The translations under genes and the position numbers were made by a program. This document shows positions 1-9,228 of a stretch of 64,000 nucleotides of DNA, in pieces; positions within the stretch are counted from its first letter, which is position 1, and each line of letters begins with the position of its first letter. Location of the stretch: assembly GCA_907163345.1 (NCBI GenBank), contig CAJQUN010000009.1, forward strand, positions 3,596,001-3,660,000, in the 5' to 3' direction. The notes under the pieces are model-generated. The model had not been told where the DNA came from and made no database searches. It was given only the letters and a program-made list of their open reading frames with translations. The DNA is from Haberlea rhodopensis (Eukaryota > Streptophyta > Magnoliopsida > Lamiales > Gesneriaceae).

Positions 1-1182
1 TATCCATGAATGTACAGGCATATGATACTACCAATCATATGATAATAACATAACACAATTCATATGATATCAATCTCATAACATCATCACACAATATCTA
101 TACTCCGTACGTCAACACGTACCTGTACTGCGACACAAACGAGATAAATTAGGCGTCACTGGCAAAGTGCCTCGTTGTCCTGTCCCCTGAGATGATGCTA
201 CAGCAATGCCAACAATATATCATGTTATCATAGGCATTAAAATCAAATTCTACAAAAATATAAAATTTTTCAACATTCTGGCACTGGCGATCGATCGATA
301 TTTCTCACCGATCGATCGCCATACTGTTCGCGAGCGATCGCCATCTCTCGCGATCGATCGCCAAAGTGTTCAGTTACTCGCGATCGATCGCCACATTTTC
401 ACCGATTGATCGCTACATGTATAAACCGCCTTATATTTTACCCTGTCTCGGCGATCGATCGCGAGGATTTTGAGCTTATCTTCCTAGCTCTTCTCCTACA
501 ACTCGAAATTTCACATGTAAATAGGTTTCATGCATTCTCTACTACCATAACAACATGTTTCCACCATCTTAGAATCAAATTCATGGCATATAAACATGTT
601 ATGATCCTAAGCTTGCATAGGTTGGATTTGATTTCACATACTTCATACACCACTACACAAATCAATCTTAAAAGCATACATTCCTTACCAAGATTGTACA
701 ATTTCACTTCACCCAACTTCTTAGCTCAAGTCACAAGTGAAAAACCAAGCTTCAACCAAGAAAACCTCCAAGGGTTGGAGAGGAGCTTGTGTAGTGTTTT
801 AGTAGGTGTAAAATGAGAAACTATGTGATTTTCTTCCAAAAGCACCTTGATATAAGGTCATTAGCTCCCTAAATCACTTGCTATCATATCATTTGGAGTT
901 AATGACATATTAAGGAACATGTACATGAAATGAAATTCAAATTCAAATACAACTCCAATTCACATGACAATCACATGCATGATCCAATGCCTCCTAGTTC
1001 ATGACTTGATATGTTATTAAATTATTGTACACCATGTTTCATTCCTTGCCCTTGCCATATATCATTTCATACATGTATTATTTCATTCTTGGTTCCACCC
1101 GAACCCCCACTATCATACCGCCAATTGATATAATTACACCATAATCATATCACACGTGTATACAACAAATCGAGGTATTACA
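1..1182 (-). repeat. R1 3' LTR (partial, cut by window start)
   Basis: Base 1 onward matches 14320 onward almost base for base to about 1102/15474, so these are the two LTRs of one element. The LTR ends at CA (1181-1182), the complement of the TG that begins the 3' LTR on the minus strand, and a polypurine tract abuts it. This copy lacks about 45 bp near 465 that the other copy keeps, within the GCGATCGATCGC palindrome cluster (about 289-465). About 730 bp of the LTR lies outside the window. Confidence 0.9.
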
Positions 1183-1196
1183 ATTCTCCCCTACTC
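1183..1196 (-). other. R1 polypurine tract
   Basis: On the minus strand the bases before the 3' LTR read GAGTAGGGGAGAAT, directly followed by TGTAATACC. This is the usual purine-rich primer site for plus-strand synthesis in an LTR retrotransposon. Confidence 0.8.
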
Positions 1197-1608
1197 AATG
1201 AATTTCGTCCTCGAAATTGCATATACAAACATCATAATACATGCTTCATATAAGAACATATATGATATATGGAACATAAGAAACATGTATAAATCACATA
1301 TCAACATACCAAAAAACAAATCCGGATACCGTTGCATCATATGCTGCTCCGTCTCCCACGTTGCCTCTTCGACACCCCGTCTGTCCCACTGTACTTTAAC
1401 CATAGGAATCACTTTATTACGCAACCTGCGTTCAGCACGATCCAAGATCATAACCGGTCGTTCCTCATACGACACATTTGTATCCAACTGTACATCAGGT
1501 AACTGTAATACATGACTCGGATCTGGTTCATACTTCCTCAACAGTGACACATGAAAGACATCATGAATACTACTCAAAGCCGGTGGTAGTGCCAATCGAT
1601 ATGCTAAC
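1191..1608 (-). pseudogene. R1 integrase C-terminal tail with chromodomain-like segment
   Basis: This is the end of the R1 integrase, separated from the rest by R2. Removing R2 and one GTACC duplication makes the reading frame continuous across the insertion (…QRIGT / LAYRLALPP…). Visible motifs are HDVFHVSLLRKY, followed by a chromodomain-like stretch containing VKVQWDRRGVEEATWE and QRYPDLF. In chromoviruses this tail is thought to guide integration to particular chromatin. The reading frame here is open to its stop near 1191, but about 40 residues after PDLF look like unrelated read-through. Confidence 0.85.
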
Positions 1609-1613
1609 GTACC
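1609..1613. repeat. R2 target-site duplication, left (GTACC)
   Basis: GTACC immediately precedes the R2 left LTR and recurs at 9224-9228 immediately after the right LTR. A perfect 5-bp duplication is the normal footprint of LTR-retrotransposon integration. Confidence 0.95.
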
Positions 1614-1796
1614 TGTTGCGCCTTAAAACGCTACAACTCTCATTCCTCTATTTTAAATAAAATTATCGTTTTTGTTTTGATGATTACAAAACCTATACAT
1701 TTTGTACTAATGGTTTTTATTGAGTATGCAGCATAAATTATGATCAAAGTTGAAGATTATAAAATGCCAAAGAAATTGTCTTTTGGAAGACACGGA

Positions 1797-2216
1797 TCGC
1801 CCCAGGCGATGGGTGCCAGGCGAGGATCGCCACGCCCATCGACAGAGGCGATGGCTAGGCGAGCATGCGGGGCAGATCGCCCCAGGCGATGGTGACCATC
1901 GCCTGAGGCGATGGCAGCCACAAGGACTTCGCCCCCGCACATCGACTGAAGCGACGCCGAGGCAATGCGCGGGCACGCGCGCGGGGAGTTCGCCCGAGGC
2001 GATGGCACGAACGCCTGAGGCGATGAGCTAGAACGCCTGAGGTGATGTGGACTTCGCTTGAGGCGATGCAAATTTTGGACATGCTGAAGCTACGGCCTTG
2101 ATTTTAGCCACTGATCGCCTGAGGCGATCCAGCGATCGCCCGAGGCGATCTGTGCATTTTTGACCGTTGGAACGCGGCGATGGGTGATCGCCTGAGGCGA
2201 TGGCTGAGGCGATCCA
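1797..2216. repeat. Array of ATCGCCTGAGGCGAT-type palindromes in the R2 5' LTR
   Basis: More than ten imperfect copies of a short palindrome built on ATCGCC/GGCGAT, with centres such as CTGAG, CCGAG and CCAG, in a CpG-rich stretch just upstream of the LTR TATA box. The position is U3, where transcriptional control of the element would lie. The matching array in the right LTR is about 8000-8421. Confidence 0.85.
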
Positions 2217-2274
2217 GGAGTGATTTCAGCCTTTTGAAGTGCAACGGCTAGTAGGAGCCTTGGAGGCCTTCTAC

Positions 2275-2285
2275 ACTATAAATAT
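2275..2285 (+). promoter_or_regulatory. R2 LTR TATA box
   Basis: CTATAAATAT lies about 60 bp downstream of the palindrome array, in a spot where the U3/R boundary of the LTR is expected. The same sequence is kept at 8481-8490 in the other LTR. Promoter function is inferred from sequence and position only. Confidence 0.65.
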
Positions 2286-2586
2286 GGATGCTTTGGAGCA
2301 TTTTGAAGCTAAGGAACAAGTCTACAACTCATACAAAGTGTTGATCAAATTGTTGGTTCAAATTATATCATACTCTCCATACATTGTTGTTGTATTGGAG
2401 CTTGTGATTGTTTTCATTTGTTGAGTCTTGTTGTCTTCGTGTGAGTACACCGTGAAGGTGTTTTTGTTGGTACAATTCATTGTAAAGGTCCTCCAACACC
2501 AAAGCAAGTTGGAATATTGTAAAGACATCAACAAGTCTTGTTGGTGCAATTGTGTGGCTATCCTTGGAGCCCTTAAGGCCAAGAAG

Positions 2587-2717
2587 ACTCGTGAAGAGTG
2601 TTGGTAGCTCGGGAAGAGCTTTGTATACTCGGGAAGAGTATTGTGCTCGGGAAGAGCTTGTGTACTCGGGAAGAGTAGTGTGCTCGGGAAGAGCGTTGTA
2701 ACTCGGGAAGAGTTGTG
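2587..2717 (+). repeat. CTCGGGAAGAG tandem array in the R2 LTR
   Basis: About seven units sharing the core CTCGGGAAGAG, spaced about 18-22 bp apart, alternating between GCTCGGGAAGAGC and ACTCGGGAAGAGT forms. The array lies downstream of the TATA box, so it would be in the transcribed R/U5 part. It is repeated at about 8792-8922. Confidence 0.85.
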
Positions 2718-3020
2718 TTGTGGCTAACTTGGAGCCCTCAAGGCCAAGATCATTTATTCTAGTGGAACCTCGGTTGGAGGTTATCTAACCGGGAAGAGGA
2801 GACGTAGGCGATTCATCGCCGAACTTCTATAACAAATATCCTTGTCATTTACCGCTTTATTTCATTACGCATTTATTTATTTGTTTACTTCTTTATTTCT
2901 TTTATTTATCGATTGACTTAAGCCTTCCGCAAGCGCAAACTCTTTTATTTTGCAAACTCATTTTAAAAAGCTAAAGTAGCCAAGGAATCTCATTCACCCC
3001 CCCTCTTCGATTCCAACAAG

Positions 3021-3032
3021 TGGTATCAGAGC
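3021..3032 (+). other. R2 primer binding site (initiator tRNA-Met)
   Basis: TGGTATCAGAGC lies two bases after the LTR end. It is complementary to the 3' end of plant initiator tRNA-Met, the usual primer for copia-type elements. Confidence 0.95.
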
Positions 3033-3065
3033 CATTTGATTTTTGTTTTAAATCAAAATCTTTTT

Positions 3066-4712
3066 ATGGCTAATCTAGCAAATGAGTTTGCTCAAGGTCA
3101 ATCGACAAATCGCCCTCCGCTCTTCACGGGTGATAATTACGGCTATTGGAAAAATAGAATTTCTCTATACATCCAATCCGTAGATTATGACCTATGGAAG
3201 ATCATAGTGAAAGGTCCACATGTTCCTTTAAAGGAAATTGGGGGAATAAGTGTTCCCAAAGAAATGGACGATTTCACTAGAGCGGATATGATATTAATTT
3301 CACAAAATGCTAAAGCTATTAATATTTTGCATTGTGCCTTAGATATGAAGGAGTACAACCGGATCTCAATGTGCTCAACGGCAAATGAGATATGGGACAA
3401 ATTACAAATTTGTCATGAAGGAACCAACCAAGTAAAGGAGACAAAGATAGACCTCCTTCAACTCAAATATGAGACATTTGAGATGGATTCCGGAGAAGAT
3501 GTGGATTCCATGTTTAGGAGGCTCACCCTTATCATAAATGAGCTTGCCCAACTTGGAGAGAAGTACCCTCCAAAGCAAATATGGAGGAGAGCACTAAGGG
3601 CCTTACCAAAGGAATGGGATGCCAAGAGGACGGCCATCATCGAGTCCAACAAAGGAGAAAGTGCTTCATATGATCTTGATGAGCTCCATGGCACATTGGT
3701 GACTCATGAGCTTGAAGTTGCCACAAGGAGAGAAGTAAAGGAGGAGGATAGATCCAAGAGAAATGGGATTGCCTTGGTTGGAAGGAAAGACCACTCCGAT
3801 GATGAAGAAGATGATGATGATGATGAGATGGCATTGTTCACAAGAAAGTTCAAGAAGTTCTTCAACAAACATGGCAAGTCAAAGACCTCAAGTGCAACCA
3901 AACATGAATCCAAAAATGAGGTAACTTGCTATAATTGTCAAGAAAAAGGCCACTATGCTAACAAATGTCCTAGGAAGAAGAATGAGGACAAAGGCAAGAA
4001 GAAGGCTTTTATAGCTACATGGAGTGATAGCGACTCCGATGAAGAAGAAGCCACCAATCTTTGCTTAATGGCTCTTGGAGATGAAGGAGATGAAAGCGAT
4101 GATGAGGTACCTTCTTTTGATGAACTTTTAGAATCTTATAATGATCTTATTGATGCTCTTGGCAAAACCAAGATGAGTAATAAACTACTCAAACTTGAGA
4201 TTGCTAAGAAAGATGAAGAAAATAATTCATTGAAAAATGAATTAGATTCTTTAAAGATATCATTTTGCAAATTTAGTGAAAGTAGTCAAAAGATGAGTGA
4301 ATTGCTTGGATTACAACGATGTAGCTTTGACAAAGCCGGGTTAGGCTTTTCAAACAAATCAAAATCTTTTTCAAGCTTGTTGGCCAAAGCAAAGCACAAC
4401 TCTCCTACTTGTAACTATTGTTGTAAAAGTGGTCATACCAAAAACAAGTGTAGGTTTGCTAGAATCCAATACCAACCTAATAAAAGGTGGAAATGGATTC
4501 CAAAAGTGCCTTTGAAAGCTAATCATCAAGGACCCAAAAATCAAATGGGTACCAAAGATTCTCCTATTATTAATTTGTCTTGTAGGAACAAAAATGGAAT
4601 GGAGGATGAAGAGCCAAGCAACTCAAAAGAGGAGTTTGTATTATTCACAACTATAGAAGAGGCTCGAGGCGTTGGACCAATGACAAGAACGAACTCTTGT
4701 CATCGAGGGTAA
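3066..4712 (+). CDS. R2 gag (capsid/nucleocapsid) polyprotein, copia type
   Basis: An open frame of 548 codons from the ATG at 3066. An upstream in-frame ATG at 3036 would add ten residues, but MANLANEF is the usual type of gag start. The N-terminal half (about residues 15-215) has the W-rich gag fold seen in copia elements (FTGDNYGYWKNRISLYIQS). Two zinc knuckles follow: CX2CX4HX4C at about residues 288-301 and 449-462. Between them lies a very acidic, Lys-rich linker and a probable coiled coil (about 350-420). This protein would form the particle that packages element RNA. The frame ends with no fusion to protease, which is unlike full copia elements. The frame is intact, consistent with a young element. 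Confidence 0.9.
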   Translation: MANLANEFAQGQSTNRPPLFTGDNYGYWKNRISLYIQSVDYDLWKIIVKGPHVPLKEIGGISVPKEMDDFTRADMILISQNAKAINILHCALDMKEYNRISMCSTANEIWDKLQICHEGTNQVKETKIDLLQLKYETFEMDSGEDVDSMFRRLTLIINELAQLGEKYPPKQIWRRALRALPKEWDAKRTAIIESNKGESASYDLDELHGTLVTHELEVATRREVKEEDRSKRNGIALVGRKDHSDDEEDDDDDEMALFTRKFKKFFNKHGKSKTSSATKHESKNEVTCYNCQEKGHYANKCPRKKNEDKGKKKAFIATWSDSDSDEEEATNLCLMALGDEGDESDDEVPSFDELLESYNDLIDALGKTKMSNKLLKLEIAKKDEENNSLKNELDSLKISFCKFSESSQKMSELLGLQRCSFDKAGLGFSNKSKSFSSLLAKAKHNSPTCNYCCKSGHTKNKCRFARIQYQPNKRWKWIPKVPLKANHQGPKNQMGTKDSPIINLSCRNKNGMEDEEPSNSKEEFVLFTTIEEARGVGPMTRTNSCHRG

Positions 4713-5989
4713 CATTTTTTTTTTATTTACATATTAAATGAGCAATTCAAAATTAATTGGCACAAATTAATTGTGACCAAGAAATAATGAAGCTCAATAT
4801 TGATTGGAGTAAAATGCATAACCCCTTAGGATGTGCACATATAAATTGTTTTATTGCATGATGTATGCCTATCCTTTTATAGTAAGTGCAATGAATTCTA
4901 ATTGGAATATGTTATATGATATTATGTGATTAAGCATGCTATATTTGTTTAGATGCTCTATCTTTGAAATAATGCTATCACGATCTTAATAAATTTATCA
5001 AATGATGATTTGAGAACTCTAATGTTTATTGGGCACAAATGCATGAAATTTTGGTAGAACATATGCACATTTTGCACATTTTGAATTCATTGTTGATCGC
5101 CTTAAAACGCATGTTTGTATTCCTCAAAATGAATTAATCTTATGCTTATTTTGGGCTATTATATGCTTGATGAGGAACATGTATAAAATATGGCTATGTG
5201 TCAACATATATTTGTGATTTGTCTATTTAATTTTTGTACTTTTTGATTATCACAAAAAGGGGGATAATTGTGTGATAATCTTGAAGTTTACTTCATGCAT
5301 AGTTTAAGGGGGAGAGCTTGTGTATGCATGGTTTGAGGGGGAGAGTTGTTTATTTTATGCTTTACTTGATTATTTTGTATGTGCTATACAATTGTTAAGG
5401 GGGAATCAAGTTTACTCACATTTAATTTCAAAAATGCATTTTGAAATCACCTTTTAAAAGTCACAAATTGTGAATTATTGTGCTTTTTAGATTATGTGAT
5501 TTAATTTTTGTTGTTAGATGGTTTAATGTTAGTTAGAATTATCAAAAATAATTTTTTGGTCCAAAAATTGACTCAAAATATGGCCAAACCATCGCCTCAG
5601 CATTCTGTGCGCAGCACCTCGTCCGTGGCTCGCATCGCCTCAAACGTTCGCAAGCATCGCCTCGGGCGTGGCTCGCATCGCCTCAAGCGATCGCAAGCAT
5701 CGCCTCAGGCGTTCTTGATCGCCTCAGGCGTTCTCCAGATCGCCTCAGGCGATCTCGGTTTTTAAAGCCAGAAAGCTACGGCTTTTGCTCATTTTTTCAG
5801 CAAGATTTCGTGTTTTTCACCCATAATTCGAGATTTCTTCATCATTGTTATAATCGATCATCCTAAGCCTTTCCAAACCATCAATTTCACTTTCCAAACA
5901 CCAAATCTTCCAATTCGAAATTTTTGCAAACCCTAACCCCATTTCTCAAAATCGAAACTTTACCTCAATTCCCTTAAATTTCTTGCAAT
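4713..5989 (+). other. R2 spacer between gag and ORF2, with purine tracts and a palindrome cluster
   Basis: No coding capacity is recognisable. In place of pol there is AT-rich sequence, then a run of purine tracts at about 5253-5265, 5308-5316, 5335-5343 and 5396-5403 (AAAAAGGGGG, AAGGGGGAGAG and similar). These resemble the multiple PPT-like tracts that Sireviruses carry near the 3' end. At 5588-5757 there are seven or more CATCGCCTCAGGCG-type units, the same family as the LTR palindromes. ORF2 begins at 5990. Confidence 0.75.
5588..5757. repeat. Internal ATCGCCTCAGGCG palindrome cluster in R2
   Basis: Repeated units CATCGCCTCAAACG, CATCGCCTCGGGCG, CATCGCCTCAAGCG, CATCGCCTCAGGCG and ATCGCCTCAGGCG lie upstream of ORF2. 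The centre reads CTCAG rather than the CTGAG usual in the LTR array. Confidence 0.8.
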
Positions 5990-7351
5990 ATGTCTCGAAG
6001 CAACAGAGAAGAAGGAGAATCAAGCCGGAGGAGACGCTCTAATCGCTCCACTAGGAATTATACGGGTCCTCCACTTGATGGTAAGCCAATTCCGGAAGAC
6101 TATCTTACTCGCAAATTAATTCCGGGTTATATCTTTGATTTCGATTTCCTTAGGACTTCCCAGCTCCCAATTCTTGATTGGATTCAATTCCAACAATGGG
6201 AAAATTTTTTCAAACCCCCTAGAAAGAACGATTTTTTGTATCCATCCATGATTCATTCTTTCTATGCCAATCTTGAACTGTTTGAGGGTGATGGTGAGTT
6301 AACTATCAAAACCATCGTTTGTAATCGCCCAATTGAATTCAATAGCACTGAATTAGGAAATATTCTTCGCATTCCTTCGGAGGGTCCGGCTAAATTTGCT
6401 CTAGCTACTTGGCCCAATGATGGGGTATGTGATCCTGCCCAAGCCTTGTATCTCATATTTGGCGGAACCCCTCAATGTCCAAACCAATCCTTTCTTGTGA
6501 ATTCCATTCCTACAAACTACCAAATCCTTCACAAGATTGTGATCACCTCGATGATCCCTCGGGATGGTGATCGTCTTAGGTTGAAATTCTCTGATGTATA
6601 CTTGATGTATTACATCATTACCATGACCCCATTCAACCTACCTAGATTCATTGTCCAAATCTTTAGGAACACCGCCCATAATCCTAAAAAGGTTATTCTC
6701 CCATTTGGCCGTGTCCTAACAAAGATTTTTCTTCATTTCAACCTTCCTTTTGATGACAATGAGAAACTCCCTATCAAGTCCAAGGACACCTTCAATCTAA
6801 GGTGTTTTTTGTTTAACAAAATTTCTTGGAATCCTTTCACCTCATGTTGGGTTAATGATCCGGGGAACCTACTTTCTGCTTTCAATCCTAAAGATCACCC
6901 CTCATTACCCATTGATAGGATGACTAGTGCCCAAAGGGTTCATTTTCCTTTCTTGATTGAACCAAATCTTGATGAGCCACCCATTCAGCATCAATCTCCA
7001 TCTACCTTTGATGATATGATGAATATTGGGGCGGATATTCCAGCTCCTGATAGTCATCAACCTTCTTCTTCTTTTGAGTTCAATCAAGACGCTTTTGCCT
7101 TCTTTACTTCGCAATTCCAAAGCCTTCATGAGGATATGAACTCACAATTTCAATCCTTGAGAGTCGATATGAATTCTCAATTTCATTCCCTTCGAGATGA
7201 TGTTGCGTCTCTTCGAGCTTACCAAGACTCCTCGAGAGAAGATTTGTCGTATTTACGACATGAAGTGGACGCTCTTCGTTCTCAGTTTTCCAGTACTCAC
7301 ATGGACGAGGATACTACTCACGGGAATGATGGTGATGGCGGCTTGGATTGA
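5990..7351 (+). CDS. R2 second ORF: plant transposon-associated protein with C-terminal coiled coil
   Basis: An intact 453-codon frame. The first 20 residues are Arg/Ser/Glu-rich and look like a basic, nuclear-type tail. Residues about 30-290 resemble the plant family labelled 'putative plant transposon protein' (Transposase_32 in my memory of Pfam), with a WxxFF start and an IPSEGP motif near residue 128. Residues about 375-435 hold three near-repeats of QFQSLHEDMNS with heptad spacing, continuing into LSYLRHEVDALRSQF: a predicted coiled coil. Its biochemical role is unknown; despite the family name, no catalytic triad is evident. The position between gag and the 3' LTR matches the env-like gene of Sireviruses. 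I see no clear signal peptide or membrane segment. Confidence 0.75.
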   Translation: MSRSNREEGESSRRRRSNRSTRNYTGPPLDGKPIPEDYLTRKLIPGYIFDFDFLRTSQLPILDWIQFQQWENFFKPPRKNDFLYPSMIHSFYANLELFEGDGELTIKTIVCNRPIEFNSTELGNILRIPSEGPAKFALATWPNDGVCDPAQALYLIFGGTPQCPNQSFLVNSIPTNYQILHKIVITSMIPRDGDRLRLKFSDVYLMYYIITMTPFNLPRFIVQIFRNTAHNPKKVILPFGRVLTKIFLHFNLPFDDNEKLPIKSKDTFNLRCFLFNKISWNPFTSCWVNDPGNLLSAFNPKDHPSLPIDRMTSAQRVHFPFLIEPNLDEPPIQHQSPSTFDDMMNIGADIPAPDSHQPSSSFEFNQDAFAFFTSQFQSLHEDMNSQFQSLRVDMNSQFHSLRDDVASLRAYQDSSREDLSYLRHEVDALRSQFSSTHMDEDTTHGNDGDGGLD

Positions 7352-7802
7352 GTTGTCTTTGTTTTAGTTTTTTTTATTTTATCATTTTGTAATTATTTGT
7401 AAGGATTAAATAGTTAAATGATGTTGGAAGGAATTTATTGTGTATGTTGATGGATTTTAAGATGTTGATTGGATTTTGAGTTAATTGTGTATTACTTGGA
7501 TGAATTTATGGTTTATTCAATTTTTAAAGGGAACTATGTCCAATTTTCTTAAAAATCCTTTACCCTTTTTTATTCTCACAAAAAGGGGGTGAATGGTTAT
7601 GTAAACTTGGTGTAAACTTAATTGATGAAATGCTATTTGCACCTAATTGTTTTTACAACTTGTGACACATTTTGTAAAGGTAATAAAAATGCACATTGAA
7701 ACATTGTTTATCATTGCATTCATTAAGGGGGAGTTTAAACTCTCTATGCATTGCATTGTTATAAGTCTTATTTTCTTTCAAGTTTACCGGGTTTTGTGAT
7801 CA
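7352..7802 (+). other. R2 3' non-coding region with purine tracts
   Basis: AT-rich, no gene. It contains CACAAAAAGGGGGTG at about 7577-7590 and TAAGGGGGAG at about 7723-7732, a second cluster of PPT-like tracts before the final PPT. Confidence 0.7.
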
Positions 7803-7818
7803 TCAAAAAGGGGGAGAT
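7803..7818 (+). other. R2 polypurine tract
   Basis: TCAAAAAGGGGGAGAT abuts the TGTTG start of the 3' LTR. This is the expected plus-strand primer site and matches the AAAAGGGGGAGA form common in Sireviruses. Confidence 0.9.
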
Positions 7819-9223
7819 TGTTGCGCCTTAAAACGCTACAACTCTCATTCCTCTATTTTAAATAAAATTATCGTTTTTGTTTTGATGATTACACAACCTA
7901 TACATTTTGTACTAATGGTTTTTATTGAGTATGCAGCATAAATTATGATCAAAGTTGAAGATTATAAAATGCCAAAGAAATTGTCTTTTGGAAGACACGG
8001 ATCGCCCCAGGCGATGGGTGCCATCGCCCCAGGCGATGGGTGCCAGGCGAGGATCGCCACGCCCATCGACAGAGGCGATGGCTAGGCGAGCATGCGGGGC
8101 AGATCGCCCCAGGCGATGGCAGCCACAAGGACTTCGCCCCCGCACATCGACTGAAGCGACGCCGAGGCAATGCGCGGGCACGCGCGCGGGGAGTTCGCCC
8201 GAGGCGATGGCACGAACGCCTGAGGCGATGAGCTGGAACGCCTGAGGTGATGTGGACTTCGCTTGAGGCGATGCAAATTTTGGACATGCTGAAGCTACGG
8301 CCTTGATTTTAGCCACTGATCGCCTGAGGCGATCCAGCGATCGCCCGAGGCGATCTGTGCATTTTTGACCGTTGGAACGCGGCGATGGGTGATCGCCTGA
8401 GGCGATGGCTGAGGCGATCCAGGAGTGATTTCAGCCTTTTGAAGTGCAACGGCTAGTAGGAGCCTTGGAGGCCTTCTACACTATAAATATGGATGCTTTG
8501 GAGCATTTTGAAGCTAAGGAACAAGTCTACAACTCATACAAAGTGTTGATCAAATTGTTGGTTCAAATTATATCATACTCTCCATACATTGTTGTTGTAT
8601 TGGAGCTTGTGATTGTTTTCATTTGTTGAGTCTTGTTGTCTTCGTGTGAGTACACCGTGAAGGTGTTTTTGTTGGTACAATTCATTGTAAAGGTCCTCCA
8701 ACACCAAAGCAAGTTGGAATATTGTAAAGACATCAACAAGTCTTGTTGGTGCAATTGTGTGGCTATCCTTGGAGCCCTTAAGGCCAAGAAGACTCGTGAA
8801 GAGTGTTGGTAGCTCGGGAAGAGCTTTGTATACTCGGGAAGAGTATTGTGCTCGGGAAGAGCTTGTGTACTCGGGAAGAGTAGTGTGCTCGGGAAGAGCG
8901 TTGTAACTCGGGAAGAGTTGTGTTGTGGCTAACTTGGAGCCCTCAAGGCCAAGATCATTTATTCTAGTGGAACCTCGGTTGGAGGTTATCTAACCGGGAA
9001 GAGGAGACGTAGGCGATTCATCGCCGAACTTCTATAACAAATATCCTTGTCATTTACCGCTTTATTTCATTACGCATTTATTTATTTGTTTACTTCTTTA
9101 TTTCTTTTATTTATCGATTGACTTAAGCCTTCCGCAAGCGCAAACTCTTTTATTTTGCAAACTCATTTTAAAAAGCTAAAGTAGCCAAGGAATCTCATTC
9201 ACCCCCCCTCTTCGATTCCAACA
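7819..9223 (+). repeat. R2 3' LTR
   Basis: 1405 bp, TGTTG…CAACA, followed by GTACC. Compared with 1614-3018 it has one 22-bp gain (near 8020) and one 22-bp loss (near 8118), both in the palindrome array, so the lengths agree. I saw only about two single-base differences elsewhere. The palindrome array is about 8000-8421, TATA 8481-8490, CTCGGGAAGAG array about 8792-8922. Confidence 0.95.
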
Positions 9224-9228
9224 GTACC
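9224..9228. repeat. R2 target-site duplication, right (GTACC)
   Basis: Exact copy of 1609-1613. Confidence 0.95.

Larger units (their letters stand above)
1614..3018 (+). repeat. R2 5' LTR
   Basis: 1405 bp, starting TGTTGCGCC and ending TTCCAACA, nearly identical to 7819-9223. It contains, in order, a palindrome array (1797-2216), a TATA box (about 2276-2284), and a CTCGGGAAGAG tandem array (2587-2717). The PBS follows after two bases. Confidence 0.95.
1614..9223 (+). mobile_element. R2: young non-autonomous copia-type (Sirevirus-like) element with gag plus an extra ORF
   Basis: A complete insertion: two 1405-bp LTRs beginning TGTTG and ending CAACA, a 5-bp GTACC duplication, tRNA-Met PBS, gag (3066-4712), a second long ORF (5990-7351), several purine tracts and a final PPT abutting the 3' LTR. 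There is no protease, integrase, RT or RNase H anywhere between the LTRs, so it must move with enzymes supplied by another element. The copia-type gag, repeated AAAAGGGGG tracts and palindrome-rich LTR resemble Sireviruses. The extra ORF sits where Sireviruses carry their env-like gene. The LTRs differ by very few substitutions, so insertion was recent. Confidence 0.9.

Noticed and set aside
289..465. GCGATCGATCGC clusters as a CRISPR array
   Set aside because: Units are short palindromes with irregular short spacing inside plant LTRs, with no unique spacers of even length and no cas genes.
1707..2082. Several overlapping Arg/Pro-rich frames on both strands in the R2 LTR (also 7912-8316)
   Set aside because: They are produced by the palindrome array, which is open in many frames. 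The same frames occur in both LTRs and carry no start context or domain.
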